A program made the position numbers and the translations under genes. A DNA stretch of 64,000 nt from contig NZ_CP011427.1 of assembly GCF_001506165.1 (NCBI RefSeq), positions 2,728,001-2,792,000 of the forward strand. The letters run 5' to 3'. Below the pieces are notes generated by a model. That model was not told where the DNA came from. It saw nothing but the letters and a program-made list of their open reading frames with translations, and searched no databases. Below are positions 48,563 to 59,914 of the stretch, piece by piece (position 1 is the stretch's first letter; every line of letters starts with the position of its first letter). The DNA comes from Pantoea vagans. Lineage in GTDB: Bacteria; Pseudomonadota; Gammaproteobacteria; Enterobacterales; Enterobacteriaceae.

Positions 48563-49606
48563 ATGGAAAAATTTAACCCGGTTGATCATCCGCATCGCCG
48601 TTATAACCCATTGATCGATCAATGGGTGCTGGTCTCACCGCATCGTGCTAAGCGCCCATGGCAAGGGGCGCAGGAAACCCCTGCGCTGGAGCAACTGCCC
48701 GCGCACGATCCCGACTGTTTCCTGTGTGCAGGCAACACGCGTATCACCGGTGACAAAAATCCTGATTACAAAACCACCTATGTCTTCACTAATGACTTCG
48801 CCGCGCTGATGACCGATACGCCTGACGCGCCGGAAAGCGAAGACATCTTGATGCGTTGTGAAAGTGCGCGTGGTACCAGCCGTGTGATCTGCTTTTCGCC
48901 CGATCACAGCAAAACGCTGCCCGAACTGCCGTTGAGTGGCCTGGAAGATATCGTGCGCACCTGGCAGGAACAGACCGCCGATCTCGGTCAACACTACCCT
49001 TGGGTGCAAGTGTTTGAGAACAAAGGCGCGGCGATGGGCTGCTCAAATCCCCATCCGCACGGTCAGATTTGGGCCAACAGTTTCCTGCCCAACGAAGCGC
49101 AAAAAGAAGATGATAATCAGCGCCGCTACTTTGATAAAAAAGGTTCACCGTTATTAGTGGATTACGTCGCGCGTGAATTGAAAGACGGCAGCCGCACGGT
49201 GGTGGAGACCGAACACTGGCTGGCCGTGGTGCCTTGGTGGGCGGCCTGGCCGTTTGAAACCCTGCTGTTGCCAAAAGCACACGTGAAACGCATCACCGAT
49301 TTAACGCCGGCCCAGCGCAGCGATCTGGCGCTGGCGCTGAAGCAGCTCACCAGCCGTTACGACAACCTGTTCCAGTGCTCTTTCCCCTACTCCATGGGCT
49401 GGCACGGCGCACCGTTTAACGGTGAAGCCAACGACCACTGGCAGTTGCACGCTCACTTCTATCCGCCGCTGTTACGTTCAGCCACGGTACGCAAATTTAT
49501 GGTTGGCTACGAAATGCTGGCCGAAACCCAACGTGATTTAACGGCGGAACAGGCAGCAGAACGTCTGCGTTCTGTCAGCGATATCCATTTCCGCGAGGCG
49601 CAATAA
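48563..49606 (+). CDS. galT: Galactose-1-phosphate uridylyltransferase
   Basis: The 347-aa enzyme swaps UDP-glucose and galactose-1-phosphate. The active-site His-Pro-His lies in [18 protein letters not shown], zinc-ligand Cys in [13 protein letters not shown], and [11 protein letters not shown] and [20 protein letters not shown] are conserved. Length is that of E. coli (348 aa). It is here the first gene of the operon because galE is absent. galK starts at the base after its stop codon. Confidence 0.97.
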   Translation: MEKFNPVDHPHRRYNPLIDQWVLVSPHRAKRPWQGAQETPALEQLPAHDPDCFLCAGNTRITGDKNPDYKTTYVFTNDFAALMTDTPDAPESEDILMRCESARGTSRVICFSPDHSKTLPELPLSGLEDIVRTWQEQTADLGQHYPWVQVFENKGAAMGCSNPHPHGQIWANSFLPNEAQKEDDNQRRYFDKKGSPLLVDYVARELKDGSRTVVETEHWLAVVPWWAAWPFETLLLPKAHVKRITDLTPAQRSDLALALKQLTSRYDNLFQCSFPYSMGWHGAPFNGEANDHWQLHAHFYPPLLRSATVRKFMVGYEMLAETQRDLTAEQAAERLRSVSDIHFREAQ

Positions 49607-50755
49607 ATGTCATTAAAATCCATCACTCAACAGGTTTTCGCTGACACTTTTGGCTATCAGCCGACGCACAGTATCCAGGCGCCAGGTCGTGTGAACCTGA
49701 TTGGTGAACACACCGACTACAACGATGGCTTTGTGTTGCCGTGTGCCATCGACTATCAAACCGTGATTGCCTGCGCCAAACGCGACGATCGTCAGGTGCG
49801 CGTCGTCGCGGTTGATTACGATAATCAGCAAGACAGTTTCTCGCTGGACGCGCCGATTGAGCCGCTGAAAGAACCGATGTGGGCCAATTATGTGCGTGGT
49901 GTGGTGAAACATTTGCAGAAGCGCGATGCCAGCTTCGGCGGTGCCGATCTGGTGATCAGTGGTAACGTCCCTCAGGGTGCAGGTCTCAGTTCATCGGCAT
50001 CGCTGGAAGTGGCAGTGGGCACAGTGTTCCAGCAGCTGTATCAGCTGAAACTCGACGGCGCGGCGATTGCGGTCAACGGCCAGGAAGCGGAGAACCAGTT
50101 CGTGGGCTGCAACTGCGGCATTATGGATCAGCTGATCTCCGCGCTCGGCCAGCCCGATCACGCCATGTTGCTGGATTGCCGTACCCTCGGTACGCGCGCG
50201 GTCTCCATGCCTGAAGATGTCGCTGTGGTGATTATCAATTCTAACTTCCGTCGTAGCCTGGTGGGCAGTGAATACAACACCCGCCGTGAGCAGTGTGAAA
50301 CCGGTGCGCGCTTCTTCAACAAACCCGCGCTGCGTGACGTGACGCTGGCCGAGTTCCAGGCCTCTGAATCACAACTCGATGCTTTGGTGGCGAAACGTGT
50401 ACGCCACGTCATTACCGAGAATGCCCGTACGCTGGAAGCGGCCGATGCCCTGAGCAGCGGCGATCTGAAACGGATGGGCGAGCTGATGGCGGAATCCCAT
50501 GCTTCGATGCGTGATGATTTCGAAATCACCGTACCGCCGATCGATCAGTTGGTTGAGATTGTAAAAGCCGAAGTTGGCCCGCGTGGTGGCGTGCGTATGA
50601 CCGGTGGTGGTTTTGGCGGCTGCATCGTGGCGCTGATGCCAACCGATCTGGTTGATCAGGTGAAAGCCGCAGTGGCCGAGAAATACGAAGCGCAGACCGG
50701 CATTAAAGAGACCTTCTACGTCTGCAAAGCGTCAGCAGGAGCGGGCCAATGGTAA
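49607..50755 (+). CDS. galK: Galactokinase
   Basis: The 382-aa GHMP kinase phosphorylates galactose with ATP. It has the substrate motif [20 protein letters not shown] at residues 26-45, the ATP motif [20 protein letters not shown] and the C-terminal [12 protein letters not shown]. coli GalK has 382 aa. Start ATG 49607 follows the galT stop at once; the 3' end overlaps galM by 7 nt. Confidence 0.98.
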   Translation: MSLKSITQQVFADTFGYQPTHSIQAPGRVNLIGEHTDYNDGFVLPCAIDYQTVIACAKRDDRQVRVVAVDYDNQQDSFSLDAPIEPLKEPMWANYVRGVVKHLQKRDASFGGADLVISGNVPQGAGLSSSASLEVAVGTVFQQLYQLKLDGAAIAVNGQEAENQFVGCNCGIMDQLISALGQPDHAMLLDCRTLGTRAVSMPEDVAVVIINSNFRRSLVGSEYNTRREQCETGARFFNKPALRDVTLAEFQASESQLDALVAKRVRHVITENARTLEAADALSSGDLKRMGELMAESHASMRDDFEITVPPIDQLVEIVKAEVGPRGGVRMTGGGFGGCIVALMPTDLVDQVKAAVAEKYEAQTGIKETFYVCKASAGAGQW

Positions 50756-51783
50756 CTGACGTTAATTCCCATGCGCCAGACGGGCAACCGTGGCGCATCA
50801 CCGTGTTGCGTAACCGCAATGGCATGGTTGCCACCTTTATGGATTGGGGCGCGACATGGTTGTCTGCACGCGTACCCATGCAGGATCACAGCGTGCGCGA
50901 AGCACTGTTAGGCTGCGCGACACCATCGGACTATCTGCATCAGGATGCCTATCTCGGCGCGACTATCGGCCGCTACGCGAACCGTATCGCGTCGGCTGAA
51001 CTCAAGCCGCTCAATCTGCTGCTGGCCGCCAATCAGGGCCCGCATCAACTGCACGGTGGGCCAGAAGGCTTCGACAAACGTCGCTGGCAGATCGTTAGCC
51101 AGAGCGAAACCGAAGTGCATTATCGCCTCGACTCACCCGATGGCGATCAGGGCTTCCCGGGTAATCTGATTGCCGATGTGGTTTATCGTCTTGATGAGGA
51201 TAACAGCCTGTCGATTCGCTATCAGGCGGAAACGGACAAGGCTTGCCCGGTCAATCTCACTAATCATGCTTACTTTAACCTTGATGCGCATCATGGCGAT
51301 GCGCGCCAGCATCGCTTACAACTGCACGCGGATCGTTACTTACCGGTCGACAGTGAAGGTATTCCCAACGCGCCACTGAAAGCGGTGGCGGGCACCAGCT
51401 TCGATTTTAATCAACCGAAGCGCGTGATGGATGACTTCCTCGCCGATGACGATCAAAAAGCGGTGAAAGGCTATGACCATGCCTTCCTGCTGAATACCGC
51501 AGGCGACAGCAGCCAACCCGCCGCCCAATTGTGGTCGGCGGATGGCAAGCTGTCATTGACTGTGTTTACCGCCGCACCGGCACTGCAGTTCTATTCCGGC
51601 AACTATCTGGAAGGAACGCGCGCCCGTGAACAGGGCAGCTATACTGCTTTCCAGGGCATCGCGTTGGAGAGTGAATTTTTACCGGATTCGCCCAACCATA
51701 CCGAGTGGCCACAGCCGGATTGCTGGCTGCAACCCGGCGACCGCTGGCAGTCTGAGACGTGTTATCGCTTCACGGCACACTGA
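50749..51783 (+). CDS. galM: Galactose mutarotase
   Basis: The 344-aa aldose 1-epimerase converts beta- to alpha-D-galactose, the galactokinase substrate. It shows [39 protein letters not shown], the catalytic His region [13 protein letters not shown] and the Glu region [15 protein letters not shown]. Start ATG 50749 lies inside the galK stop region. Confidence 0.97.
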   Translation: MVTDVNSHAPDGQPWRITVLRNRNGMVATFMDWGATWLSARVPMQDHSVREALLGCATPSDYLHQDAYLGATIGRYANRIASAELKPLNLLLAANQGPHQLHGGPEGFDKRRWQIVSQSETEVHYRLDSPDGDQGFPGNLIADVVYRLDEDNSLSIRYQAETDKACPVNLTNHAYFNLDAHHGDARQHRLQLHADRYLPVDSEGIPNAPLKAVAGTSFDFNQPKRVMDDFLADDDQKAVKGYDHAFLLNTAGDSSQPAAQLWSADGKLSLTVFTAAPALQFYSGNYLEGTRAREQGSYTAFQGIALESEFLPDSPNHTEWPQPDCWLQPGDRWQSETCYRFTAH

Positions 51784-51934
51784 GCCAGCGGATGAAAAAC
51801 GCGCACTGCGTTACCGACAGACTTACGCAGTGCGATGTTTTCCGCTATGGTATGGCGCTATTAGTGAGCCACAGCGTCAGGTGGCCGCAGCCGGTTTCGA
51901 TAACTATCTACATCAAGCATTAAGGAGTTAAGCT

Positions 51935-52687
51935 ATGGCCGTAACTAAGCTGGTTCTGGTGCGACACGGCGAAAGCCAGTGGAACCAGGAAAACCGCTTC
52001 ACCGGATGGTATGACGTCGATTTGTCTGACAAAGGTCGCACTGAAGCCAAAGCAGCCGGTCAGCTGCTGAAGAAAGAAGGTTTCGTGTTTGATTTCGCTT
52101 ACACCTCCGTGCTGAAACGTGCCATCCACACCCTGTGGAACGTGCTGGATGAGCTGGATCAGGCTTGGCTGCCGGTTGAGAAAACCTGGCGTCTGAACGA
52201 GCGTCACTACGGTGCGCTGCAAGGTCTGGATAAAGCCGAAACCGCCGCTAAATACGGCGACGACCAGGTTAAGCAGTGGCGTCGTGGCTTTGCCATCACC
52301 CCACCAGAACTGGACCGTGCGGATGAGCGTTTCCCTGGCCACGATCCACGTTACGCATCACTGACTGATGCGCAGCTGCCAACTACCGAAAGCCTGGCAC
52401 TGACCATTGAGCGCGTGATCCCTTACTGGAATGAAAACATTCTGCCGCGCATCAAAAGCGGTGAGAAAGTCATCATTGCAGCACACGGCAACTCACTGCG
52501 CGCACTGGTTAAATACCTCGATAACCTGAGCGAAGACGAGATTCTTGAACTGAACATCCCAACTGGCGTGCCATTGGTGTATGAGTTTGATGAGAACTTC
52601 AAACCGCTGAAGCGTTACTACCTGGGTGATGCAGACGAGATCGCAGCGAAAGCGGCGGCCGTTGCTAACCAGGGTAAAGCCAAGTAA
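51935..52687 (+). CDS. gpmA: 2,3-Bisphosphoglycerate-dependent phosphoglycerate mutase
   Basis: The 250-aa cofactor-dependent mutase interconverts 3- and 2-phosphoglycerate in glycolysis. The phospho-His is in [10 protein letters not shown] (His11), with [13 protein letters not shown] [17 protein letters not shown] and the second active His in [29 protein letters not shown] precedes the ATG. A strong bidirectional terminator separates it from convergent aroG. Confidence 0.98.
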   Translation: MAVTKLVLVRHGESQWNQENRFTGWYDVDLSDKGRTEAKAAGQLLKKEGFVFDFAYTSVLKRAIHTLWNVLDELDQAWLPVEKTWRLNERHYGALQGLDKAETAAKYGDDQVKQWRRGFAITPPELDRADERFPGHDPRYASLTDAQLPTTESLALTIERVIPYWNENILPRIKSGEKVIIAAHGNSLRALVKYLDNLSEDEILELNIPTGVPLVYEFDENFKPLKRYYLGDADEIAAKAAAVANQGKAK

Positions 52688-52703
52688 TTACCGGCTTAAA
52701 ATA

Positions 52704-52735
52704 AAAAGGCCAGACGCGAGTCTGGCCTTTTTTTT
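52704..52735. terminator. Bidirectional terminator between gpmA and aroG
   Basis: AAAGGCCAGAC-GCGA-GTCTGGCCTTTTTTTT is a perfect 11-bp stem with A- and T-runs on the two sides, so it can serve gpmA (plus) and aroG (minus). Confidence 0.93.
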
Positions 52736-52748
52736 GCGCGCGAGGCGT

Positions 52749-53801
52749 TTAACCGCGGCGCTGTTTGATCGCCTGCGCCAGTTGACGCAACGCTTTCTCA
52801 GTGTCTTCCCAGCCAATACAGGCATCAGTGACACTCTGGCCGTAGACCAACGGTTTACCGCTTTCGAGACTCTGGTTACCTTCCACCAGATGGCTCTCAA
52901 TCATCACGCCGGTAATCGCCTGCTCACCGCCAGCAATCTGCTGCGCCACGTCTTCAGCTACCACCATCTGACGCTGAAACTGTTTGCTGCTGTTAGCGTG
53001 GCTGAAATCGATCATCACCTGCGGACGCAAGCCCGCTTTTTCCAGACCGGTTTTCACCGCTGCCACATGTTCTGCACTGTAGTTCGGCTCTTTGCCGCCA
53101 CGCAGGATGATATGGCAATCTTCGTTACCGCTGGTTTCAACAATCGCCGAGTGGCCAAATTTGGTGACGGAGAGGAAGCAGTGCGGCGCACTGGCTGCAC
53201 CAATCGCATCGATCGCCACTTTAATGGTGCCATCGGTGCCATTTTTGAACCCAACCGGGCAAGAGAGACCGGAAGAGAGTTCACGGTGCACCTGTGATTC
53301 GGTGGTGCGTGCACCAATAGCGCCCCAGCTCATCAAATCAGCCATGTACTGTGGGGTGATCATATCAAGGAACTCACCTGCGGCAGGCAAGCCCATATCA
53401 TTGATGTCCACCAGCAGTTTACGCGCCAGGCGTAGACCGTCGTTGATTTGGAAGCTGCCATCCATGAAAGGATCGTTTATCAGCCCTTTCCAACCCACGG
53501 TAGTACGCGGTTTTTCAAAATAAACGCGCATCACTACTTCAAGCTCGCCCTTGAGTTCTTCACGCAGTGTCAGAAGGCGTTGAGCATACTCTTTGGCCGC
53601 TTCGGTATCGTGGATCGAACAAGGACCGATCACCACCAGCAGACGATCATCTTGACCGTGCAGAATGCGGTGAATCGACTGACGTGCCTGGGCAACGGTC
53701 TCAGCGGCTTTATCGGTAGCGGGGAATTTTTCGAGCAAAGCAACAGGAGGCAGTAACTCTTTGATCTCTCTGATGCGTAAATCGTCGTTCTGGTAATCCA
53801 T
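52749..53801 (-). CDS. aroG: DAHP synthase, phenylalanine-sensitive
   Basis: The 350-aa enzyme condenses phosphoenolpyruvate and erythrose-4-phosphate, the first step of aromatic synthesis. It begins MDYQNDDLRIREIKELLPP as in E. coli AroG and has VVIGPCSIHD (catalytic Cys), EKPRTTVGWKGLINDP, SWGAIGARTTESQVHREL and MIDFSHANSSKQ (metal site). The isozyme (AroG rather than AroF or AroH) is set by the N-terminus and by the gpmA neighbour. ATG 53801 follows GGAATTAAGC; an upstream ATG (53813) is an alternative. Confidence 0.97.
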   Translation of the reverse strand: MDYQNDDLRIREIKELLPPVALLEKFPATDKAAETVAQARQSIHRILHGQDDRLLVVIGPCSIHDTEAAKEYAQRLLTLREELKGELEVVMRVYFEKPRTTVGWKGLINDPFMDGSFQINDGLRLARKLLVDINDMGLPAAGEFLDMITPQYMADLMSWGAIGARTTESQVHRELSSGLSCPVGFKNGTDGTIKVAIDAIGAASAPHCFLSVTKFGHSAIVETSGNEDCHIILRGGKEPNYSAEHVAAVKTGLEKAGLRPQVMIDFSHANSSKQFQRQMVVAEDVAQQIAGGEQAITGVMIESHLVEGNQSLESGKPLVYGQSVTDACIGWEDTEKALRQLAQAIKQRRG

Positions 53802-54096
53802 GCTTAATTCCATTCAAATTTCTGGCCCCGCGTTCGCCGGGCGCAACCTGTTAAATGTATCCCTTCGGGCATCAGGTGTAAATTCCACACGCAAGGAAAT
53901 GCATTTGTTAAATTTGCATTTATCTGGTCGTCGACTAAGCTTTTTAAATGTAAGCACTAAGGAATGACGTTCTTACAAGATTAAATTTTTAAGCGAAGCG
54001 TTAATGGTGGAATTATATTCCGTCACGGTACGTTATTTTCGTTAACCAGCACCACCGGGTGCCTGATGGCAACTCACCATCGATTAAAGGAGCATA

Positions 54097-54456
54097 ATGA
54101 TGAATAAGTTTGCATTGATCTTTTTGACGGCAGCGATGACTTTGGGCAGTGGCGCAGCAATGGCCGCTGACAGCAACAACGGCAGTACTAATGCCTCCGC
54201 TGAAGCCGGGGCCGCTGCAGGTGGGGCTAAAGAGAACCTGCCACCGAATAACGTTGATAACAGTAAAATCAACAATGGCAGCATGAATACTAACAGTGCC
54301 GCAACTTCAGGCACCAGCAGCGGCAATATGACCGCTGAACAGATTCATAAAAACACCATGTGTAAAGACGGCAAATGTCCGGATATGAATAAGAAAGTCG
54401 ACACCAAAAAAGGTGGCGGCCATGTGAAACACAAAACGGATGGGACTACGCAGTAA
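54097..54456 (+). CDS. ybgS: Periplasmic-targeted homeobox-like protein YbgS
   Basis: The 119-aa protein has a signal peptide (MMNKFALIFLTAAMTLGSGA...AMA), a low-complexity Asn/Ser/Gly middle and the conserved tail EQIHKNTMCKDGKCPDMNKK, followed by KTDGTTQ. It matches E. coli YbgS in tail, length and place next to aroG. The function is unknown. AAAGGAGCATA lies upstream of ATG 54097. A terminator follows. Confidence 0.93.
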   Translation: MMNKFALIFLTAAMTLGSGAAMAADSNNGSTNASAEAGAAAGGAKENLPPNNVDNSKINNGSMNTNSAATSGTSSGNMTAEQIHKNTMCKDGKCPDMNKKVDTKKGGGHVKHKTDGTTQ

Positions 54457-54474
54457 GTCTTTACCGATCACACA

Positions 54475-54506
54475 AAGGGAGCGCTATGGCGCTCCCTTTA
54501 TTTTTC
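54475..54506 (+). terminator. Intrinsic terminator of ybgS
   Basis: AAAGGGAGCGC-TAT-GGCGCTCCCTTTATTTTT is a strong hairpin and T-run 19 nt after the ybgS stop. Confidence 0.92.
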
Positions 54507-54558
54507 CCTCTGCTCTTTTCCGCTATGCTGAAGCCCTCAAATAAACAGGAACTGTTTT

Positions 54559-55143
54559 ATGGCTTCGCTACTGCTCATTGATGACCATCCGCTGGTTGAA
54601 GTCGCACTGGAAGCGGCCTGCGTTAATTCCCCTATTCCTTTAAAGGTGCACGCGGCGGCAGATGAAACCCAGGCCCGCCAATTTTTGCAGCAACATACCT
54701 ACGATCTGATCGTGCTCGACATCGGCTTACCGAACAGTGATGGGCTGGAGCTACTGCGCCGCTTGCGCGCGCGTGATGAATGTTGCCCGGTATTAATCTA
54801 TTCGGCGCAGCAGAGCCGCCATACGCTACTCAGTGCCGTATCATTGGGTGCGGCGGGTTATGTGGTAAAGAGCCAGAGCATGGCACAGTTGTTAAGTGCC
54901 ATTCTCGCCGTGCTGGGCGGCCAGCGAGCCTTCCCGCCACTGCCCGACCGCATTGAATTACCGCTCACCGATAAAGAGCAGCAGATTGTCGCACTGTTAG
55001 TACGTGGCTTGTCGAATTTACAGATTGGTGAACAACTGCATATCAGCAATAAAACTGTCAGTACTCACAAGAAAAACATTCTGGAGAAAACCGGCGTGCA
55101 GTCCGTGGTGGAATTAGCCGAACTGTGGAAAGCGCAGCAGTGA
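54559..55143 (+). CDS. Response regulator, NarL/FixJ type (EvgA-like)
   Basis: The 194-aa response regulator has a receiver domain (residues about 4-115) with acidic IDDHP, phospho-acceptor Asp54 in LIVLDIGLPNSDGL and the Lys in YVVKSQS. A LuxR-type HTH follows (about 130-190: LTDKEQQIVALLVRGLSNLQ, ISNKTVSTHKKNILEKTGVQS). It should be phosphorylated by the sensor kinase that follows at once. ATG 54559 has ACAGGAACTG upstream. It is not present between ybgS and zitB in E. coli; EvgA is the nearest named relative in layout, but the target genes are unknown. Confidence 0.92.
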   Translation: MASLLLIDDHPLVEVALEAACVNSPIPLKVHAAADETQARQFLQQHTYDLIVLDIGLPNSDGLELLRRLRARDECCPVLIYSAQQSRHTLLSAVSLGAAGYVVKSQSMAQLLSAILAVLGGQRAFPPLPDRIELPLTDKEQQIVALLVRGLSNLQIGEQLHISNKTVSTHKKNILEKTGVQSVVELAELWKAQQ

Positions 55144-55151
55144 GAGGGGTT

Positions 55152-58100
55152 ATGCTGCTGTGCGTGCTGCTATTCAGCCTGGCCGCTCGCGCAGATTTAC
55201 AGCCCGCCAGCAGTGTGATGCTGCCCGCTATGATGCCCGCGCCGCATGCCGAACCCTGGACAGCACCTAACCTGCGCGTTGCCGTACCGGCACAAAACAG
55301 CGCACCCTGGGCAATGCGCATCGGCGATCGTATTTGGGGTATTGATGCGGATTATCTCAGCGCCCTGAGCCAGCTCACCGGCACGCACTTTACCCTGCAA
55401 AGCTTCCCGGATCGCAATCAGCAACTTGCGGCACTGGCGCGTGGCGACGTCGATTTTGTCTTGAGTAACGCGCACTTCCCGCTCACCGATGGCCTGCAAA
55501 CCAGCGACAGCTGGTACAACAGCCCGATTCGTATTTATCGTAATCGTGATAACCAGCGGGCCGTGATGTTCAACAGCGATAGCGCCCAGCTCACCATTGC
55601 TGAGGCCACGCTGGCGCATTTGCCTGAAGCCTTTGTGCGCAGCCACCGCTGGCACAGCCTGCCGGGCGATTTACAGGCGTTGTATGCCCTGCTCAACCAA
55701 CAGAGTGATTATCTGGTAGCAGACGAAGCCAGCGCCGGATTTCTGCTCAGCCAACTGCAACAGGGACAGATTTACCAAATCACTGCCGATCCCGGTGCGG
55801 GTGAGCTCTCTTTACGGGCATTCGCGCGCGATCCGGCGCTGATTCAGTGGCTCAATACGCAACTGCGTTTACTCCCCGCCGAGTTCAGTAACCGGGTTCA
55901 GCAGCGCTGGAGCCTACCTTTGCTGCGATATCAGGATACGCAGACGTTAATGCTGACTGCCGCCGAGAAACAGTGGCTGGCACAGCAGCAGGAGATCTCT
56001 TACGCCGCCGAAGCCGACAATGCGCCCTGGAGTTACCGTGATAGTAACGGCAATGCACGCGGCTTTGGCATCGACTTGCTCAACGCCTTGAGTCAAAGCA
56101 CTGGGCTGCACTTCACGCCACGCTGGGTGAGCAACCCGCAGCAGGCCAATGCGCTGCTACAGCAACATCAGGTCATGCTGAATCTCATGCAACCGCTATA
56201 TGAAGACGATGCCAGCAGCAACACCTTGCCGGTATGGCGCGCCATCTGGGGGATTTATACCCTCAATACTCAGCAGCCGATGGGTTGGCAGTCACTGCAG
56301 CATCGACGCGTTGGGGTTTTACGGGCTGACTTAGCCCAGCGTTTACTGCCGGCTGATATCACCCCACAGTTGTTTGACGACCGTGCGCAGCTGTGGCAAG
56401 CCCTCAATAGCGGCCAGATCGATGCGCTGGTGGATAACGTGCTGTCGGCGCGCTGGCGCATGGCCAGCCACAGCGATAATCGCGTGCATTTGGCCTTCGC
56501 CGCCAGCGATATTGCCTGGCCACTGGCTCCGCAGGTCAGCATCGAACAGCCGCAATTGCGAGCACTGTTGGATCATGCACTGCAGCAGATCCCGCCGGAT
56601 ACGCTAAATCAGATGCGCATCAGTTGGTCACAGCCGCCGCAACCGGGCACCAGTGTGGCAATGCGTAATGTTCCGCTGATGATCTTGATCGTGGCAGGGC
56701 TCACCATCCTGCTGCTGTTAATCCTGCTATTACGCCGTTACCTGCAACAGCGCCGTGAACGTATCCAGCGCGAACAGGCTGAACGCGCCAATGCCGCCAA
56801 AAGCCAGTTCCTTGCCACCGCCAGCCACGAATTGCGCACCCCGATGCAGGCGATTCTCGGTCTGCTGGAACTTGAACAGCAGCAGCATCCCAGCGAACGA
56901 TTGACGCTGATGCACAGCAGTGCCCGCTCACTGATGACGCTGCTGAATGATTTGCAGGATCATGCCCGCATTGAGAATCAGAGTTTCCGTCTGGCCCCGC
57001 GCCCGCTCAATCTGGCACTCTGGCTGCAACAACAGCAGCAGTTTTACCATCCATTAATGCGTGAATCGGGCCCAGAGATGATCATCGAAGCCCTGACGCC
57101 GTTGCCCACCTGGGTGATGTTGGATAGCGATCGCCTGCAACAGGTGGTGAATAATCTGGTGGCAAATGCGCTGAAGTTCACCCGCCATGGCGAAGTACGG
57201 CTGTCGCTGGCAGTGGATGAACAAATTCATCTCACCGTGGCGGACAGTGGCAGCGGCATTCCGCTCAGCGAACAGACGCAGCTGTTTGAACCATGGTATC
57301 AGGCCCCATCCGGCAAAAGCCATGCGGTACAGGGCAGCGGTTTAGGCTTGTTTATTTGCCGGGAGATTGTGCAGCGCATGGGAGGAAGCCTGACGCTGAC
57401 CTCCGAACCCGATCAAGGCACCACGGTGAATGTCCTGCTGCCGCTGGAGCGAAGTGATACTGGCCCCGTCGATGACCACGCCATCTGGCCGCGCTATCCG
57501 CATCTGCGTGTAGCCGTTGTTGATGACCATCCGACCAATTTGTTGGTTCTACAGCAGCAGCTGGCAAGTTTTGGCGTGACAGCTGAACTGTTTGAGGACG
57601 GCCGTAGCCTGCTGCGAGCCGATGCACAACAACCGTTCGATGTTCTGCTCATCGACCAGATGATGCCGCGCCCGGATGGCTTAACCCTGCTGCGCATTCT
57701 GCGCCGACGCCATCAGCGACGTGCCAGTCCCGCGCTGCGAGTGCTCTGCTCCGCCGATGTGCAGTTGCTGAAAATCACGCTGCAGGAGAACGAAGCCCTG
57801 CTGCTGAAGCCGATTGAGCGCGAGCATCTGGTCCCGCTGCTGGCGCGCGCCGTGCAGGATCCCCTGAGCCCGCTACACGAGAGCCTGTTGATTCTGGCGC
57901 AGCACAATGAGGCCTTTATCCCGCGTATCTGCCAGACGCTACAACGCACACTACAGCAGGATCGTGATGCGCTGCTGGCCGCCAGCGCCAGCGACGACTG
58001 GCCAGCACTGGAGCGTGCCGCACACCGCATGAAGGGAAGTTGGCTGATGCTGGGCATGGATGAGATTGCCGGGTACTGCCAGCAGCTGACCGACCAGGCA

Positions 58101-58211
58101 AAACAGCAACAGCTGGACGCAGATGCACTCAATTTACTGATATCATTAACGAACAGGTTACTTAACCAACTGGAAAGTTATGGCACACACTCATTCTCAC
58201 AGCGAGCATAA
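55152..58211 (+). CDS. EvgS/BvgS-like hybrid sensor kinase without PAS
   Basis: The 1019-aa unorthodox sensor has a signal peptide ([14 protein letters not shown]), two tandem periplasmic SBP_bac_3 (Venus-flytrap) domains at about 48-250 and 270-490, and one membrane helix at about 509-528. A short linker leads to HisKA with His559 ([15 protein letters not shown]), then HATPase ([36 protein letters not shown]), a receiver with Asp835 ([13 protein letters not shown]) and an HPt domain with His958 (AHRMKGSW). BvgS and EvgS have a PAS domain after the membrane; the linker here is too short for one. I chose ATG 55152, 9 nt after the regulator stop. Its 3' end overlaps zitB by 32 nt. Confidence 0.93.
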   Translation: MLLCVLLFSLAARADLQPASSVMLPAMMPAPHAEPWTAPNLRVAVPAQNSAPWAMRIGDRIWGIDADYLSALSQLTGTHFTLQSFPDRNQQLAALARGDVDFVLSNAHFPLTDGLQTSDSWYNSPIRIYRNRDNQRAVMFNSDSAQLTIAEATLAHLPEAFVRSHRWHSLPGDLQALYALLNQQSDYLVADEASAGFLLSQLQQGQIYQITADPGAGELSLRAFARDPALIQWLNTQLRLLPAEFSNRVQQRWSLPLLRYQDTQTLMLTAAEKQWLAQQQEISYAAEADNAPWSYRDSNGNARGFGIDLLNALSQSTGLHFTPRWVSNPQQANALLQQHQVMLNLMQPLYEDDASSNTLPVWRAIWGIYTLNTQQPMGWQSLQHRRVGVLRADLAQRLLPADITPQLFDDRAQLWQALNSGQIDALVDNVLSARWRMASHSDNRVHLAFAASDIAWPLAPQVSIEQPQLRALLDHALQQIPPDTLNQMRISWSQPPQPGTSVAMRNVPLMILIVAGLTILLLLILLLRRYLQQRRERIQREQAERANAAKSQFLATASHELRTPMQAILGLLELEQQQHPSERLTLMHSSARSLMTLLNDLQDHARIENQSFRLAPRPLNLALWLQQQQQFYHPLMRESGPEMIIEALTPLPTWVMLDSDRLQQVVNNLVANALKFTRHGEVRLSLAVDEQIHLTVADSGSGIPLSEQTQLFEPWYQAPSGKSHAVQGSGLGLFICREIVQRMGGSLTLTSEPDQGTTVNVLLPLERSDTGPVDDHAIWPRYPHLRVAVVDDHPTNLLVLQQQLASFGVTAELFEDGRSLLRADAQQPFDVLLIDQMMPRPDGLTLLRILRRRHQRRASPALRVLCSADVQLLKITLQENEALLLKPIEREHLVPLLARAVQDPLSPLHESLLILAQHNEAFIPRICQTLQRTLQQDRDALLAASASDDWPALERAAHRMKGSWLMLGMDEIAGYCQQLTDQAKQQQLDADALNLLISLTNRLLNQLESYGTHSFSQRA

Positions 58212-59148
58212 CGGCAACCGCACCCGTCTGGCGGCCGCGTTTGGCGTCACCGCCCTGTTTATGGTGGCCGAAGTGATTGGCGGCGTCATTTCAGGCTCGC
58301 TGGCGCTGCTGGCCGACGCCGGGCATATGCTGACCGATACCGCTGCGCTGCTGATGGCGCTGCTCGCCGTGCAATTTTCCCAGCGTAAACCCAATGCGCG
58401 CCACACCTTCGGTTTGCTGCGTCTCACCACTTTAGCGGCATTCGTTAACGCCATCGCACTGCTTGTCATCACCGTAATGATCGTCTGGGAAGCGCTGCGC
58501 CGCTTCTACCAACCGCAGCCGATTGAAGGGGGGCTGATGCTTGGCATTGCGATTGCCGGTCTGCTGGCTAATCTGCTCTCGTTCTGGCTGCTGCATCGTG
58601 GCAGTGAAGAGAAGAACCTCAACGTGCGCGCGGCGGCTTTGCATGTGCTGGGCGATCTGCTGGGTTCAGTGGGTGCTATTGTCGCCGCGATCATCATTAT
58701 GCTGACCGGCTGGACACCGATTGACCCAATTCTGTCGCTGCTGGTGTCACTGTTGGTGGTACGCAGCGCGTGGTCATTGCTGCGGGAAAGTTTGCATGAA
58801 TTGCTGGAAGGTGCGCCGAGCAACATCAATGCCGATAAACTGGCACGTGAACTGACGCGCAACATCGCGGAAGTGCGCAATGTGCATCATGTTCACGTTT
58901 GGCAGGTCGGTGAAAAGCCGGTGCTGACGCTGCATGTGCAGGTGATCCCACCTTACGATCATGACGGCTTATTGCGCAGCATCCATAAATATCTGCATCA
59001 GCATTACCAGATTGCCCACGCCACCGTGCAGATGGAGTATCAGCCTTGTGTCGGGCCGGACTGCGAACTCTGCGCGGTCAACAGCTCAGCGCACCACGAT
59101 CACCATGAACATGCTGCGCTGAATGGCCACGCCCATCACCATCATTGA
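58180..59148 (+). CDS. zitB: Zinc transporter ZitB (CDF family)
   Basis: The 322-aa cation diffusion facilitator exports Zn2+ across the inner membrane. The N-terminus [10 protein letters not shown] and the C-terminus [19 protein letters not shown] are His-rich. Membrane helix 2 has [18 protein letters not shown] and helix 5 [15 protein letters not shown], the paired Zn sites. It is ordered ybgS-zitB-pnuC in E. coli with no kinase gene before it. ATG 58180 lies inside the sensor kinase gene (32-nt overlap in another frame) after CTGGAAAG. The 3' end overlaps pnuC by 7 bp. Confidence 0.96.
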   Translation: MAHTHSHSEHNGNRTRLAAAFGVTALFMVAEVIGGVISGSLALLADAGHMLTDTAALLMALLAVQFSQRKPNARHTFGLLRLTTLAAFVNAIALLVITVMIVWEALRRFYQPQPIEGGLMLGIAIAGLLANLLSFWLLHRGSEEKNLNVRAAALHVLGDLLGSVGAIVAAIIIMLTGWTPIDPILSLLVSLLVVRSAWSLLRESLHELLEGAPSNINADKLARELTRNIAEVRNVHHVHVWQVGEKPVLTLHVQVIPPYDHDGLLRSIHKYLHQHYQIAHATVQMEYQPCVGPDCELCAVNSSAHHDHHEHAALNGHAHHHH

Positions 59149-59864
59149 TTAGAGAGTGCGCGCGACCCTTGTTCGCGCGCGCTTTGCATCCACAGGCGCG
59201 TGCCATTGAGCGCAATCAGCGTCAGAATCGCGTACTCCAGCGACATCGCATAGACCCCCTGACGGGCAAAGATCATCACGCTGATCACATTGATCACCAC
59301 CCATAACAGCCAGTTCTCAACGTATTTTCGCGTCATCAAAATCATCGCCACAATCGACAGCACCATCATGCAGGAGTCCCAGAACGGGAACGCATCTGGC
59401 TGCAGTTGCGGCATCTGTACCTGCATGCCCAGGCTTTGCATGATCCCGACCGCTGTTTTCGTCAGGAACGCAAACACCGGATCGATATACAGCGTCATCA
59501 ACGCGATGGCTACCACGCAGGCCACGCCCCACCCCAACGCTTTTGGCAGCGACAGCCAGCGGATTTTCAGCGCGGTTTCATGGTTCGCGGTTTGTCGGCT
59601 CCACGCATACCAGCCGTAAACGTTGGCGACAAAGAAGAACAGTTGCAGCAGCAGGCTGGCATACAGCTGGATCTGGAAAAAAATCACCGCAAACAGGGTG
59701 ACGTTGATCAGTCCAAACAGGTAGTTAATGATTTTTTCCTGGCTGGCGAGCCAGATGCACAGAAGTCCCGCGAGGGTGCCGACGGCTTCAATCCACGACA
59801 GATCGTAGCCCCCGACGCCAATGGGAATGTGAACCAAAATATTTTGTGTGCTGAAGAAGTCCAT
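59142..59864 (-). CDS. pnuC: Nicotinamide riboside transporter PnuC
   Basis: The 240-aa facilitator has about seven membrane segments. It opens [21 protein letters not shown] and carries [39 protein letters not shown] and [28 protein letters not shown], as in E. coli PnuC. I chose ATG 59864, which follows AGGTGCACTTC and matches E. coli; an in-frame extension to 59942 runs through a REP-like palindrome. nadA lies upstream on the same strand, as in E. coli. Confidence 0.96.
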   Translation of the reverse strand: MDFFSTQNILVHIPIGVGGYDLSWIEAVGTLAGLLCIWLASQEKIINYLFGLINVTLFAVIFFQIQLYASLLLQLFFFVANVYGWYAWSRQTANHETALKIRWLSLPKALGWGVACVVAIALMTLYIDPVFAFLTKTAVGIMQSLGMQVQMPQLQPDAFPFWDSCMMVLSIVAMILMTRKYVENWLLWVVINVISVMIFARQGVYAMSLEYAILTLIALNGTRLWMQSAREQGSRALSNQ

Positions 59865-59914
59865 GAAGTGCACCTGTATGAAAGCCGTCTCAGGCAAAGT
59901 GCCGATCATCCTGG

